This document shows, piece after piece, positions 34,990 to 44,190 of a stretch of 64,000 bases of DNA. The DNA is from Chloracidobacterium sp. (GTDB lineage: Bacteria; Acidobacteriota; Blastocatellia; Pyrinomonadales; Pyrinomonadaceae), in contig JADJXP010000002.1 of NCBI GenBank assembly GCA_016715795.1, positions 1,922,001 to 1,986,000 of the forward strand, in the 5' to 3' direction. The translations under genes and the position numbers were made by a program. The notes under the pieces are model-generated. The model saw only the letters and a list, made by a program, of their open reading frames with translations. It ran no database searches and was not told where the DNA came from. Positions within the stretch are counted from its first letter, which is position 1. Each line of letters starts with the position of its first letter.

Positions 34990-35624
34990 CTCTGCGTAAC
35001 CGCTTCCCGCACACGTTGTCGTACGCGATCAAATTCCTCATCGAGGATGTTGATCGCCCCCATTATCTCTGCGACTGGCCAGTGGTTAAAATTCGGATGG
35101 ACGTCGTCTGTGAGAAAAAACGCGTCGACACCATCGATTACCCGAATCTCGTCGATGTGCTGTTCGACCAAGTTCTGTTGGATATTTCTCTTGCTTACGA
35201 CTACTACGTTATACATCAGGTTTTCGGAGAAGTTGATTTGCCTATTGCTCAAGAAACCGACGTTCCCTCGAATTTCGCCTAACAGGTCGGCTTTCTCGCG
35301 ACATTTCTGAGCAAACCCTCCCCGGTCATATCCGAGATCGGTCTTCAGGTCCCACATCTGAACCAGTCGGTCTCCACGCGCAAGAGCAACATCCGGGTAA
35401 AATGTTTTGTTCGTACATGTCGGGCGAATCGGTTGATCCACAAAGATAGTGACGCCCTCTGCGTCGTCTCCGAGCGTATCGACAACAAACCTTGCGAATA
35501 GATCTTCGACCTTGCTCGCAATTGAGTGACTTCGACCGCGAACAATGCTCGGGTGCGGGAAGATTGGCACTCGCGCATCGCGATACATGTTCGCAACGCG
35601 TTCTACGAATTCGCGATTCTCCAT
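34986..35624 (-). CDS. PD-(D/E)XK nuclease-like protein (orphan, second copy)
   Basis: A 212-residue protein with no certain family. The segment FYPDVALARGDRLVQMWDLK has the PD...D-x-K pattern, continued by TDLGYDRGGF, which parallels EIKTNIGWNRPDF in the protein at 8838-9563 at identical spacing from PD. The glutamate of the usual E-x-K is aspartate here, which is tolerated in the fold. It lies 4 bp after the methyltransferase gene and overlaps the start of the ElbD-like gene by ATGA, so it is read in the same operon. No modification methylase specific for DNA is nearby. Confidence 0.6.
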   Translation of the reverse strand: MENREFVERVANMYRDARVPIFPHPSIVRGRSHSIASKVEDLFARFVVDTLGDDAEGVTIFVDQPIRPTCTNKTFYPDVALARGDRLVQMWDLKTDLGYDRGGFAQKCREKADLLGEIRGNVGFLSNRQINFSENLMYNVVVVSKRNIQQNLVEQHIDEIRVIDGVDAFFLTDDVHPNFNHWPVAEIMGAINILDEEFDRVRQRVREAVTQR

Positions 35625-35628
35625 GACC

Positions 35629-36453
35629 CTAGGTTCGGATTGCTCTTACCTCGAGGTATTCACTTTCAACTTCAGTCGTCCCATCCGTCGCCTGATTGTG
35701 TTCGCTCCAGAGAGCCTCAAGGTCGGCACGCAACGCCGCCTGACCGTCAGGGTCGAGTGCCTCGAACGCCTTCTGCGTCGGGCCGAAATATAGCCGGAAG
35801 TGTTCGACGACATCTTCCGGCGACATGTCGAAATGGAAAATGATCTTTCGCCGCGTCATCTGCAGATCGCTTGTGCCGTCGGCGAGGCGTTCGCGGACGA
35901 TGTCTTCAATTCCCCATTGGAGCGGCGGCGACATTCCGGGCGGCGGCGGCACGTGTTTGGCTCCGGTCTTGAACATCTGGCCGGTGAACGCCTCGGGCGT
36001 CCAGTTTGCCATCGCGATCACGCCTCCGCTTTTGCAAACGCGTTTCAGCTCGCTCGCCGTCACGTCCGGCCGCGGTGCAAACATCGCACCGAACATCGTC
36101 ATCACCACGTCAAACTCACCGTCCGCATACGGCATATCCTCAGCGTCGCCCACCTCGAATTTGGCGTCGAGGCCCGCTCTCGCGGCATTAGCGACCGCCT
36201 GTTCGATCAGGTTCGGGGCGATATCGATGCCGGTTACATCTGCACCGGCACGGGCCGCAGGCAAAGCGAGATTTCCCGTTCCGCACGCGACATCGAGCAC
36301 CTTCATTCCCGGCTGTACGTTCAATCGTTCAACGAATTCTCGTGCCCCGTGCTCGATCGACCGCGCGATCACGCCAAAATCGCCCGCGATCCACATGCCG
36401 CGAAGCTTGCCCTTGAGGGCTTCCATTTCCTGTGACATTTCTGGTGCTGACAT
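35629..36453 (-). CDS. Class I SAM-dependent methyltransferase (UbiE-like)
   Basis: A 274-residue methyltransferase: SAM motif I VLDVACGTGNLALPAARAGA, the acidic ribose-binding residue in VTGIDIAPNLIEQA, EVGDAEDMPYADGEFDVVMT, and post-II LKRVCKSGGVIAMANW. The substrate is unknown; a lipid or quinone is possible from its position in the lipid block. The start at 36453 was preferred because AGGAG lies 8 bases upstream. An ATG at 36477 would instead overlap the PIN gene by ATGA, so coupling to the toxin module is also possible. Confidence 0.85.
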   Translation of the reverse strand: MSAPEMSQEMEALKGKLRGMWIAGDFGVIARSIEHGAREFVERLNVQPGMKVLDVACGTGNLALPAARAGADVTGIDIAPNLIEQAVANAARAGLDAKFEVGDAEDMPYADGEFDVVMTMFGAMFAPRPDVTASELKRVCKSGGVIAMANWTPEAFTGQMFKTGAKHVPPPPGMSPPLQWGIEDIVRERLADGTSDLQMTRRKIIFHFDMSPEDVVEHFRLYFGPTQKAFEALDPDGQAALRADLEALWSEHNQATDGTTEVESEYLEVRAIRT

Positions 36454-36473
36454 ATCTATCTCCTGTCTGTCGG

Positions 36474-36836
36474 TCATCTTGCGATAGGAACGAGCCGCGA
36501 CTTCAGGATCTTACGGTCGCGGGTGAGCAATGGCATTCCCTCGACAACGCTCGTCGCCGCAATGATCTCGTCGGCGGGATCGGAGCGAAAATCCAGAGCC
36601 GTGCTTTGACGGGCGATCTCAAGTGTTATGGGGTACACCGTCAACTGTCTCAGAACTCGCTTAAAGACCGTGCCATCTAGGTCGAGCCTTATCCGCTTAA
36701 GTTGAACAAGCTTTGCCAACTCCCACAAAACGACATCCGAGATTGCGAGATCGCCGCCTCGAATCAGCTCCTCTTCTCCTTGTTTCAGTTCGTCGTTGAC
36801 CGTGGCCAAGAGTATGTTCGTGTCAAGATTCAGCAT
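36474..36836 (-). CDS. PIN-domain VapC-like toxin
   Basis: A 120-residue PIN nuclease: LNLDTNILLATVND at the start, AISDVVLWELAKLVQLKRI in the middle, DPADEIIAATSVVEGMPLLT and RDRKILKS at the end, matching the VapC arrangement of acidic residues. It overlaps its antitoxin gene by 14 bp and touches the methyltransferase gene through an ATGA overlap. This is the third VapC-like gene of the window and the second toxin-antitoxin module inside the lipid block. Confidence 0.92.
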   Translation of the reverse strand: MLNLDTNILLATVNDELKQGEEELIRGGDLAISDVVLWELAKLVQLKRIRLDLDGTVFKRVLRQLTVYPITLEIARQSTALDFRSDPADEIIAATSVVEGMPLLTRDRKILKSRLVPIAR

Positions 36837-37053
36837 CCCATTTTATGCCCGTCGACATGATGTCACCCAGTATCTCCATTTCTCCCTTCAAGCAGCCGAT
36901 TATCTCAAAATCGTCATCCTTGATCGGCGTAACTTTGGCGACCGGCTTGCCACGTTTCTCAACGATGATCCCGTTGCTGTCCAAGTTATCGAAAATATTG
37001 AGGCATTTTGCTTTAAATTCCGTTGCGCTGATTGTTCGGGTTCTAGTTTTCAT
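36823..37053 (-). CDS. Phd/YefM-type antitoxin
   Basis: A 76-residue antitoxin with the prevent-host-death pattern TISATEFKAKCLNIFDNL, followed by GIIVEKRGKPVAKVTPIKDD, the signature strand of the family, and a toxin-binding tail. It overlaps the PIN toxin gene by 14 bp. It starts 52 bp downstream of the LarA-like gene, which is long enough to hold its own promoter. Confidence 0.9.
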   Translation of the reverse strand: MKTRTRTISATEFKAKCLNIFDNLDSNGIIVEKRGKPVAKVTPIKDDDFEIIGCLKGEMEILGDIMSTGIKWDAES

Positions 37054-37105
37054 AACACGAATTATATCAGAATGACCAGTCAGATGACCAGTTATATTAT
37101 TAAAA

Positions 37106-38707
<1,602 letters not shown>

Positions 38708-38716
38708 AAGCGTTTT

Positions 38717-38762
38717 GCCACGAATGCACGAATGAAAGCCTTCTTATTCGTGCATTCGTGGC
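38717..38762. repeat. Dyad element, CACGAAT word family
   Basis: A perfect 17-bp inverted repeat: GCCACGAATGCACGAAT at 38717-38733 and its complement at 38746-38762, with a 12-base loop. It lies inside an operon, starting 10 bp after the HAD stop codon and ending 10 bp before the LarA-like start. The hairpin has no U tract, so it would more likely act as an mRNA stabiliser or a partial barrier than as a terminator. Confidence 0.95.
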
Positions 38763-38771
38763 TTTCTCTTT

Positions 38772-39446
38772 CTATTTCAAATCTAGGACCGGCCAATCGT
38801 GTTGCATGGCCGTTTGTTTCAGTCTCATATCCGGACAGACAGCAACTGGATGACCAACTATCGAAAGCATCGGCAGATCGGAAATACTGTCCGAGTAGGC
38901 ATATGAGTCCGACAGGTTGATGTTCTCGCGTTCGGCGTATTCTCGCATCCATGTCGCCTTGGTCGCTGACGCCATCACCGGCGGGATTATGCGGCCGGTC
39001 GAGTAGCCGTTGACGAACTCCATATGGTTCGCCTTGAAATCATCAATGCCGAGGTGGTCCATCAGGCGTTCGATGGTGAAGTCCAGTGCGCCGGTGATGA
39101 CTACTTGGCGTTGGCCTATCTTTTTGCCGGCGGCGATCAGGTCTGCCGTGCCATCGAATATCGCGGGCTTTAGCACTTCCTCAAACAGCTCGTCCGAAAA
39201 ATACCGCAGCCGGTCGTATGAGAGCCCCTCATAGCTTTTGAAAAAGACAGTGTTAAAGACATTGCGTGAGTACAACTCCGCGACGCCAAACAGCGGCAGC
39301 CGCGCGACCGTGCCAAAGGTCTTCTTCGCCGTCTGCCACAGCCCCTGCTGTCGCTTGGCGTAGAACGCCAGCGTGTGTACCAGGTTTGTGCTGACCAGCG
39401 TGCCCTCGAGATCGTAGAAAGCCGCGGCTTGTCCCTTTTTGCTCAT
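38772..39446 (-). CDS. HAD-family (SerB-like, subfamily IB) phosphatase
   Basis: A 224-residue HAD hydrolase. Motif I reads FYDLEGTLVSTN: the nucleophile Asp is present, but the usual second Asp (DxD) is Glu. Motif II is VVITGALDFTIERL. Motif IV ends YAYSDSISDLPML, with an Asp pair, and the cap helices are of the IB type. Related enzymes dephosphorylate phosphoserine or lipid-linked phosphates such as lysophosphatidate. It is the first gene of the lipid block, so a phospholipid intermediate is a sensible guess. The 190-bp gap upstream to coaD is A/T-rich. Confidence 0.82.
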   Translation of the reverse strand: MSKKGQAAAFYDLEGTLVSTNLVHTLAFYAKRQQGLWQTAKKTFGTVARLPLFGVAELYSRNVFNTVFFKSYEGLSYDRLRYFSDELFEEVLKPAIFDGTADLIAAGKKIGQRQVVITGALDFTIERLMDHLGIDDFKANHMEFVNGYSTGRIIPPVMASATKATWMREYAERENINLSDSYAYSDSISDLPMLSIVGHPVAVCPDMRLKQTAMQHDWPVLDLK

Positions 39447-39479
39447 CTTAGGCTATGCTATGTTATTGACACTTCTTTA

Positions 39480-39622
39480 ATTAGTAATTACTAATTAGTT
39501 AATTTCTAATTAGACGGGAATTCGGTTTCTGGCCCTATAGAAGGAATGATGATAGCAACGAGACCAAAAAGCAAGGGCAAACTGAATAGAATTACAAGTT
39601 AATTACAAATTGTAATTACTTT
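39480..39622. repeat. A/T-rich dyads between the HAD and coaD genes
   Basis: Two clusters of short palindromic words lie in the divergent intergenic region: TAATTAGTAATTACTAATTA with copies of CTAATTAG (39480-39514), and AATTACAAATTGTAATT with flanking copies (39590-39620). They contrast sharply with the surrounding G/C-rich DNA. They could contain both promoters and operators, or be another word-repeat family. Confidence 0.6.
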
Positions 39623-39635
39623 GTGCTTACAGATT

Positions 39636-40124
39636 ATGCGGCGAGCGATATTTCCGGGTTCATTTGACCCGTTGACCAACGGACATCTCGATATTATCCG
39701 CCGATCAGCGCCGCTTTTTGACGAGATGATCGTCGCGGTGCTCAATAATCCCGACAAGCATCCGATGTTCACCGTCGAGGAACGCTGCGACATGATCCGC
39801 GAGGTTCTGCCGTCCGTCGAAACCGCCGGATGCACGATGCTGGTCGAGAGCTTCTCGGGCCTTACTGCCCAATTCGCAAAAGATAAGAACGCGACGGCGA
39901 TTGTTCGCGGCATTCGAGCGGTCAGCGATTACGAATACGAACTCAGGATGGCATTGATGAATCGCCGGCTCGAGCCAACCATCGAAACGGTCTTTCTGAT
40001 GGCCGGTGAGGAGTACAGCTATGTCTCATCGACGCTGATGAAGCAGGTCTTTGAACTAGGCGGCCGTGTCGCCGGCCTGATCCCCGACCTCGTCGAGGCT
40101 CGAATGCGAGCAAGGAGACGATGA
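39636..40124 (+). CDS. coaD: Phosphopantetheine adenylyltransferase
   Basis: Converts 4'-phosphopantetheine and ATP to dephospho-CoA, the penultimate step of CoA synthesis. It is 162 residues with the nucleotidyltransferase motif IFPGSFDPLTNGHLDIIRRS, VRGIRAVSDYEYELRMALMN and the ISSTLMK-like YSYVSSTLMKQV. Length and motifs are standard. The ATG at 39636 was chosen; the longer frame begins with TTG and adds five residues. The stop codon directly abuts a dyad element. Confidence 0.97.
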   Translation: MRRAIFPGSFDPLTNGHLDIIRRSAPLFDEMIVAVLNNPDKHPMFTVEERCDMIREVLPSVETAGCTMLVESFSGLTAQFAKDKNATAIVRGIRAVSDYEYELRMALMNRRLEPTIETVFLMAGEEYSYVSSTLMKQVFELGGRVAGLIPDLVEARMRARRR

Positions 40125-40211
40125 ACCGCAGAGACGCGGAGACGCAGAGAAGGCAAGCACAAACCTTCAATTACCTGTTTTTGGTTCTCTGCGTCTCTGC
40201 GTCTCTGCGGT
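40125..40211. repeat. Dyad element, CGCAGAGA word family
   Basis: The 27-bp arms 40125-40151 and 40185-40211 pair with one mismatch. Each is ACC followed by three copies of the 8-bp word GCAGAGAC. It starts immediately after the coaD stop codon and ends 12 bp before the aminotransferase start, filling the intergenic space. Confidence 0.95.
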
Positions 40212-40223
40212 AAAATAACGCCG

Positions 40224-41429
40224 ATGACATCTTTCCCCGTCTCAGACAATGTAGCAGCGATGCAGGGATCATCGACGCTGATCGCGGCGCAGGCGGCCGC
40301 CGAGATGCGCGCTGAGGGCATCAACGTGATCGACCTCTCGGTCGGCGAGCCGGATTTTGATACGCCGGAGTTTATTAAAGCCTACGCCGCCGAAGGCCTC
40401 GCCCGCGGGATCACAAAATACACCGCGGCCGCAGGCCTCAAGGAATTTCGCGAATCGATCGCGGCGTTCTATCATTCGCGGTTTGGCGCGGAGATCTCGG
40501 TGGCCCAGATCGCGGCGTCGTGTGGCGGCAAACAGGCATTGTTCAATGCAGCATGCACCTTGCTGGAGGCGGGCGACGACGTCCTCATTCCGAGACCGTA
40601 TTGGGTAAGTTTTCCGGCAATAGCCGCATTCTGCCGGGCAAATACCGTCCTCATCGAGACAGCCGAGACCGATTTCGTCCTCACCGCCGATCAGGTGGCT
40701 GCGGCCATCACGGACAAGACACGTCTCCTAATTATCAATTCGCCAAACAATCCGACCGGCCGCGTGATACCGCCCGACGAGATGCGTCGGATCGTCGAGG
40801 TCTGTGCTGAGCGCGGCATTTATGTCCTTACCGACGAATGTTATCTCTTCTTTGCCTATCCGCCGGCCGAGCCTTTCACATCGGCGTCGCTGCCTGCGGA
40901 ATTGCGTGAATTCGTCTGTGTCGCGGGGAGCTTTTCGAAGACTTACGCCATGACCGGCTGGCGTATCGGCTACACGATCGCGAACGAAACCTGGACAAAA
41001 GCAATGGTCAAGCTGCAAAGCCATTCGGCCACGCACCCGACGTCATTCGTCCAATACGCTTGCGCCAAAGCCCTGCAGGACGCCGACGCCACCATCGCCG
41101 CCGTCAACGCGATGACGAGCGAGTACGAACGCCGCAAGAACTACTTCGTCCCTGCTCTCAACGAGATAAACGGCTTCAAATGCGCGATGCCGGAGGGTGC
41201 GTTCTATGCGTTCGTCGATGTGCGTGATATGCTCGGCGACCGATTCAGAGCGTCCGCCGACATTGCCGACCTGCTGTTAAAAGAAGCCCACATCGTCGTT
41301 ACCGACGGCGAGGGCTTCGGTGCGGACGGCTATCTCAGGTTCTCGTACGCGACTTCGATGAAAAACCTTGAAAGGGCGGTCGCAGCTATGAAGAGTATCT
41401 TTGGATCACAAACGGCTGAATCGACATGA
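40224..41429 (+). CDS. PLP-dependent class I aminotransferase, aspartate aminotransferase-like
   Basis: A 401-residue fold-type I aminotransferase. The substrate region VIDLSVGEPDFDTPEFIKAY, KYTAAAGLKEFRESIA, NSPNNPTGRVIPPDEMRRI, YVLTDECYLFFAY and the PLP-lysine motif GSFSKTYAMTGWRIGY are all present, matching the I-gamma (thermophile-type) aspartate aminotransferases. Aspartate plus 2-oxoglutarate is the likely reaction, but prephenate or other amino acceptors are possible in this subgroup. Its stop overlaps the start of a truncated reading frame by ATGA. Confidence 0.93.
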   Translation: MTSFPVSDNVAAMQGSSTLIAAQAAAEMRAEGINVIDLSVGEPDFDTPEFIKAYAAEGLARGITKYTAAAGLKEFRESIAAFYHSRFGAEISVAQIAASCGGKQALFNAACTLLEAGDDVLIPRPYWVSFPAIAAFCRANTVLIETAETDFVLTADQVAAAITDKTRLLIINSPNNPTGRVIPPDEMRRIVEVCAERGIYVLTDECYLFFAYPPAEPFTSASLPAELREFVCVAGSFSKTYAMTGWRIGYTIANETWTKAMVKLQSHSATHPTSFVQYACAKALQDADATIAAVNAMTSEYERRKNYFVPALNEINGFKCAMPEGAFYAFVDVRDMLGDRFRASADIADLLLKEAHIVVTDGEGFGADGYLRFSYATSMKNLERAVAAMKSIFGSQTAEST

Positions 41430-41530
41430 TCGCTCGCATCTGGCATGGCTGGACGACCGTTGAGAATGCCGCCGCTTACGAACGGCTGCTCAATGATGAG
41501 ATATTTGTGCATGGAGAATATAAGAATTAG
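41426..41530 (+). pseudogene. Truncated antibiotic-biosynthesis monooxygenase-like gene
   Basis: Thirty-four codons starting with an ATGA overlap on the aminotransferase stop. The peptide MIARIWHGWTTVENAAAYER is the characteristic beginning of small ABM-domain proteins, which are normally about 100 residues. Here the frame ends after HGEYKN at a TAG that belongs to the dyad element at 41528. The remainder of the gene is absent on the far side of the element, where an opposing gene begins within 10 bp. The family assignment rests on the N-terminus only. Confidence 0.65.
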
Positions 41531-41586
41531 CCACGAATGCACGAATAAGAGAAGACATTCCGTTCATATTCGTGCATTCGTGGCTA
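41528..41586. repeat. Dyad element, CACGAAT word family (left of the GxxExxY gene)
   Basis: A perfect 20-bp inverted repeat, arms 41528-41547 and 41567-41586. It supplies the stop codon of the truncated monooxygenase frame and ends 10 bp from the GxxExxY stop codon. It is the same family as 38717 and 41989. Confidence 0.95.
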
Positions 41587-41596
41587 TTTTTCTTTC

Positions 41597-41971
41597 TTAT
41601 AGCACAACTCGCCGATAGCTGAGCTTCTCCTCGCCAAAATTGACAATCAAAGCAAGTCTATTTCCAGATACTTTCAGATAGTTTATAGCCTGCGCAATGA
41701 ATTCATCGGCGATGCCGCTCATTCCCTTGACCTCCAAAATTACCTGATTGAACACAACAAAGTCGGCGTAGAACTTATGAGGTAGTATTACACCCTTATA
41801 GTTGACCACATATTCCTTCTCTCGCTCATAAAGTATGCCGGCCCGGCGAAATTCGAGTTCAAGGGCATCTTTGTAAACGATCTCTAGGAACCCGGCACCG
41901 AGATTGTTGTGAACTTCCATGCAGAGACCAATAATGCGATAGGCTTCGTCTTTCAAGATCAGGTCGTTCAT
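41597..41971 (-). CDS. GxxExxY protein (PD-(D/E)XK-type fold)
   Basis: A 124-residue protein with the name-giving motif in GAGFLEIVYKDALELE, an N-terminal helix YRIIGLCMEVHNNLG, and a nuclease-like core HKFYADFVVFNQVILEVKGM in which D and E-x-K could form a PD-(D/E)XK site. Members are common and multicopy in environmental bacteria and have no established function. The gene is bracketed by near-identical dyad elements 10 bp beyond its stop and 17 bp before its start. This suggests gene and repeats moved, or are maintained, together. Confidence 0.88.
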   Translation of the reverse strand: MNDLILKDEAYRIIGLCMEVHNNLGAGFLEIVYKDALELEFRRAGILYEREKEYVVNYKGVILPHKFYADFVVFNQVILEVKGMSGIADEFIAQAINYLKVSGNRLALIVNFGEEKLSYRRVVL

Positions 41972-41988
41972 GATCTACAAGAAAAGAA

Positions 41989-42048
41989 TAGCCACGAATG
42001 CACGAATAAGAGCCAGAAAGAAGCAGTTTATTCGTGCATTCGTGGCTA
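41989..42048. repeat. Dyad element, CACGAAT word family (right of the GxxExxY gene)
   Basis: A perfect 21-bp inverted repeat, arms 41989-42009 and 42028-42048. It lies between the GxxExxY start and the stop codon of the ABC ATPase gene. With the copy at 41528 it brackets the GxxExxY gene; loops of the two copies differ. Confidence 0.95.
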
Positions 42049-42062
42049 ATTCCTTAATTTCA

Positions 42063-43556
42063 TTATCCGCCCGTCATCATCAGGCCGATGTCCTCGACTG
42101 AGGTGGTCTTCGGATCGACCTCGCCGGCGATCTTGCCTTCGCGAAGGACGAGCAGGCGGTCGGCGAGGGCGGTGACCTCTTCGAGTTCGGCGGAGACGAG
42201 CAGGACGGCCGAGCCTGCGTCGCGAAGGGCGATGAGCTTGCGGTGGATAAATTCGATCGCGCCGATATCGACGCCGCGCGTCGGTTGCGAGACGAGCAAG
42301 AGTTTGGGATTCAGCTCAAATTCGCGGCCGATGATGAGTTTTTGCTGATTGCCGCCTGATAGCGACTTTGCGGTGAGCGTAGCGTCAGGCGGGCGAACGT
42401 CGAAATTCTCGATGATCTCGCCGACGCGTTTCTGGATGGCAGCAGAATTCATAAGTCCGGTCGCAGCCGCGATCGGCGGGCGATAGTGCACACCGAGGAT
42501 CGAGTTTTCGGCGAGGTCAGAGTACAGCAGCAAACCACGTTTGTGGCGGTCCTCGGGAATGTGTGCGATGCCTAGCTCTTTGAGTCGGCGAGCCGACACG
42601 CGCGTGACGTCGCGGCCCTCAAACTCGAACGAGCCGCTCGACGCCCTCGTAAGGCCGGCCAAAGCCTCGATCAGCTCGGTCTGTCCGTTGCCCTCGATAC
42701 CCGCAATTCCGACGATCTCGCCGGCCTGAACCCGAAACGAGACATCATCAACTGCCAGCCCATGCCGGCCATGGACCTTTAGCCCTTTGACCTCGAGCAC
42801 GATGCCGTGCGGCGAAGAATTCGGCTTGTCGACACGCAGCAGCACGTCGCGGCCGACGATCATGCGGGCGAGTTCTTTGGCATTGGTCTCACTCGTCTTG
42901 ACGTGCCCGACCGTGCGGCCGTCACGCATCACCGTGACCTCGTCTGAGATCGCGAGTACCTCGTCGAGCTTGTGCGTAATTATGACGATCGTCTTGCCTT
43001 GCTCCTTCATCCGGCGAAGAATGCCAAAAAACTCTTCGACCTCCTGCGGCGAGAGTACGGCCGTCGGCTCGTCGAGAATGAGCAGGTTAGCATTGCGATA
43101 CAGCGCCTTGAGCAATTCCACACGCTGCTGCTGCCCGACGGACAGATCCTCGATCATCGCACGAGGATTGACGCCGAGCTTTAGCTCGTCTGACAGGGCC
43201 TGAATGTCGCTATTTGCCTTTTCGAGATCAAGATTTGCCGCCGAACCGGTCTCGGCACCGAGAATGATGTTCTCGGCCACGGTCATCGTATCGACCAGCA
43301 TAAAATGCTGATGCACCATGCCGATGCCAAGCCCGATCGCCTCGTGCGGATTCCGTACCGGCACGGTCTTGCCGTCGAGTATGATCTCGCCGCTATCGGC
43401 ATTATAGAAACCGTAAACGATCTTCATCGCCGTCGATTTCCCCGCGCCATTCTCACCCACGACCGCATGGATCGTGCCCTTATGCACCGTTAGCGAGACG
43501 TCGTCGTTAGCGACGGTTTCGCCGAATGTTTTGCGGATATTTCTTAGTTCAAGCAT
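42063..43556 (-). CDS. Nucleoside-type ABC importer ATPase (NupO/YufO-like)
   Basis: A 497-residue tandem ATPase of the carbohydrate/nucleoside uptake class. The first half has Walker A VVGENGAGKSTAMKI, signature LSVGQQQRVELLKAL and Walker B LLILDEPTAVL. The second half has a degenerate Walker A (GIEGNGQTELIEAL, no lysine) and signature SGGNQQKLIIGRE, as usual in this subfamily. It should energise uptake by the BMP lipoprotein encoded upstream. The two permease genes expected next are missing; a dyad element and the GxxExxY gene follow instead. Confidence 0.92.
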   Translation of the reverse strand: MLELRNIRKTFGETVANDDVSLTVHKGTIHAVVGENGAGKSTAMKIVYGFYNADSGEIILDGKTVPVRNPHEAIGLGIGMVHQHFMLVDTMTVAENIILGAETGSAANLDLEKANSDIQALSDELKLGVNPRAMIEDLSVGQQQRVELLKALYRNANLLILDEPTAVLSPQEVEEFFGILRRMKEQGKTIVIITHKLDEVLAISDEVTVMRDGRTVGHVKTSETNAKELARMIVGRDVLLRVDKPNSSPHGIVLEVKGLKVHGRHGLAVDDVSFRVQAGEIVGIAGIEGNGQTELIEALAGLTRASSGSFEFEGRDVTRVSARRLKELGIAHIPEDRHKRGLLLYSDLAENSILGVHYRPPIAAATGLMNSAAIQKRVGEIIENFDVRPPDATLTAKSLSGGNQQKLIIGREFELNPKLLLVSQPTRGVDIGAIEFIHRKLIALRDAGSAVLLVSAELEEVTALADRLLVLREGKIAGEVDPKTTSVEDIGLMMTGG

Positions 43557-44190
43557 TTACTGACTCCGGCCTCGTTAACTTGCCGAAGAAGCTTTGACCT
43601 TCTTCGTCAAACAAGCAAGGAACTATCGCAATGTTCGGTATCTTAAACGATGTCATAAATTTATAGAAACCCGCCATCGACGCAGACGTAACTTCTGTAG
43701 CGAAGGCGATCCGCATCCACATAAGGGCCTTGATAACCTGTTCATGTGTCACGGCTACCGCGATAGCAAACTCCCGCGACAAAAGGTCACAAATGAAGCC
43801 GTCCAAGCGGCATAGAAACTGCGAGAACGATTCCGCCTGGCCGCCGTCACAGTACTCGGGATCACTACGGCCCCAATATTCATCCACCAATGGTTTGCGC
43901 TGTGCCGAGTTAGTGCCGCGACATTTCTCGATTGCAAGATACGTGAATTCCTGAATGTTCGCCGAAAATGTCGGGACGTCCTCGAACCTTCGAATCAGTG
44001 GTTCCGCGGTGAAACGCGCTCGATCAAACGGAGAAATCGCTATCAAGTCCGGCCTGATCGGGAAGGTCTCAGCCAGCCGGTCCGCCTGTGCCCTACCGAG
44101 CTCGGAAAGGGGTATCTCGCGCGGAGTTGTGGTCGCTTCCCCGATATTACCAAGACTCTCTGCATGACGGATAAACCAAACGGCTCGCAT
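43549..44190 (-). CDS. Histidine phosphatase family protein
   Basis: A 213-residue phosphoglycerate-mutase-like phosphatase. The catalytic RHG-type motif is WFIRHAESLGN, followed by LSELGRAQADRLAE, SPFDRARFTAEPL and the second histidine in AVAVTHEQVIKALMW. The nucleophilic His and flanking arginines are present. It lies between the BMP lipoprotein and ATPase genes, starting directly after the former and overlapping the latter by 8 bp. A role in removing phosphate from nucleotides before or after uptake is possible. No signal peptide is seen, so it acts in the cytoplasm. Confidence 0.85.
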   Translation of the reverse strand: MRAVWFIRHAESLGNIGEATTTPREIPLSELGRAQADRLAETFPIRPDLIAISPFDRARFTAEPLIRRFEDVPTFSANIQEFTYLAIEKCRGTNSAQRKPLVDEYWGRSDPEYCDGGQAESFSQFLCRLDGFICDLLSREFAIAVAVTHEQVIKALMWMRIAFATEVTSASMAGFYKFMTSFKIPNIAIVPCLFDEEGQSFFGKLTRPESVNA

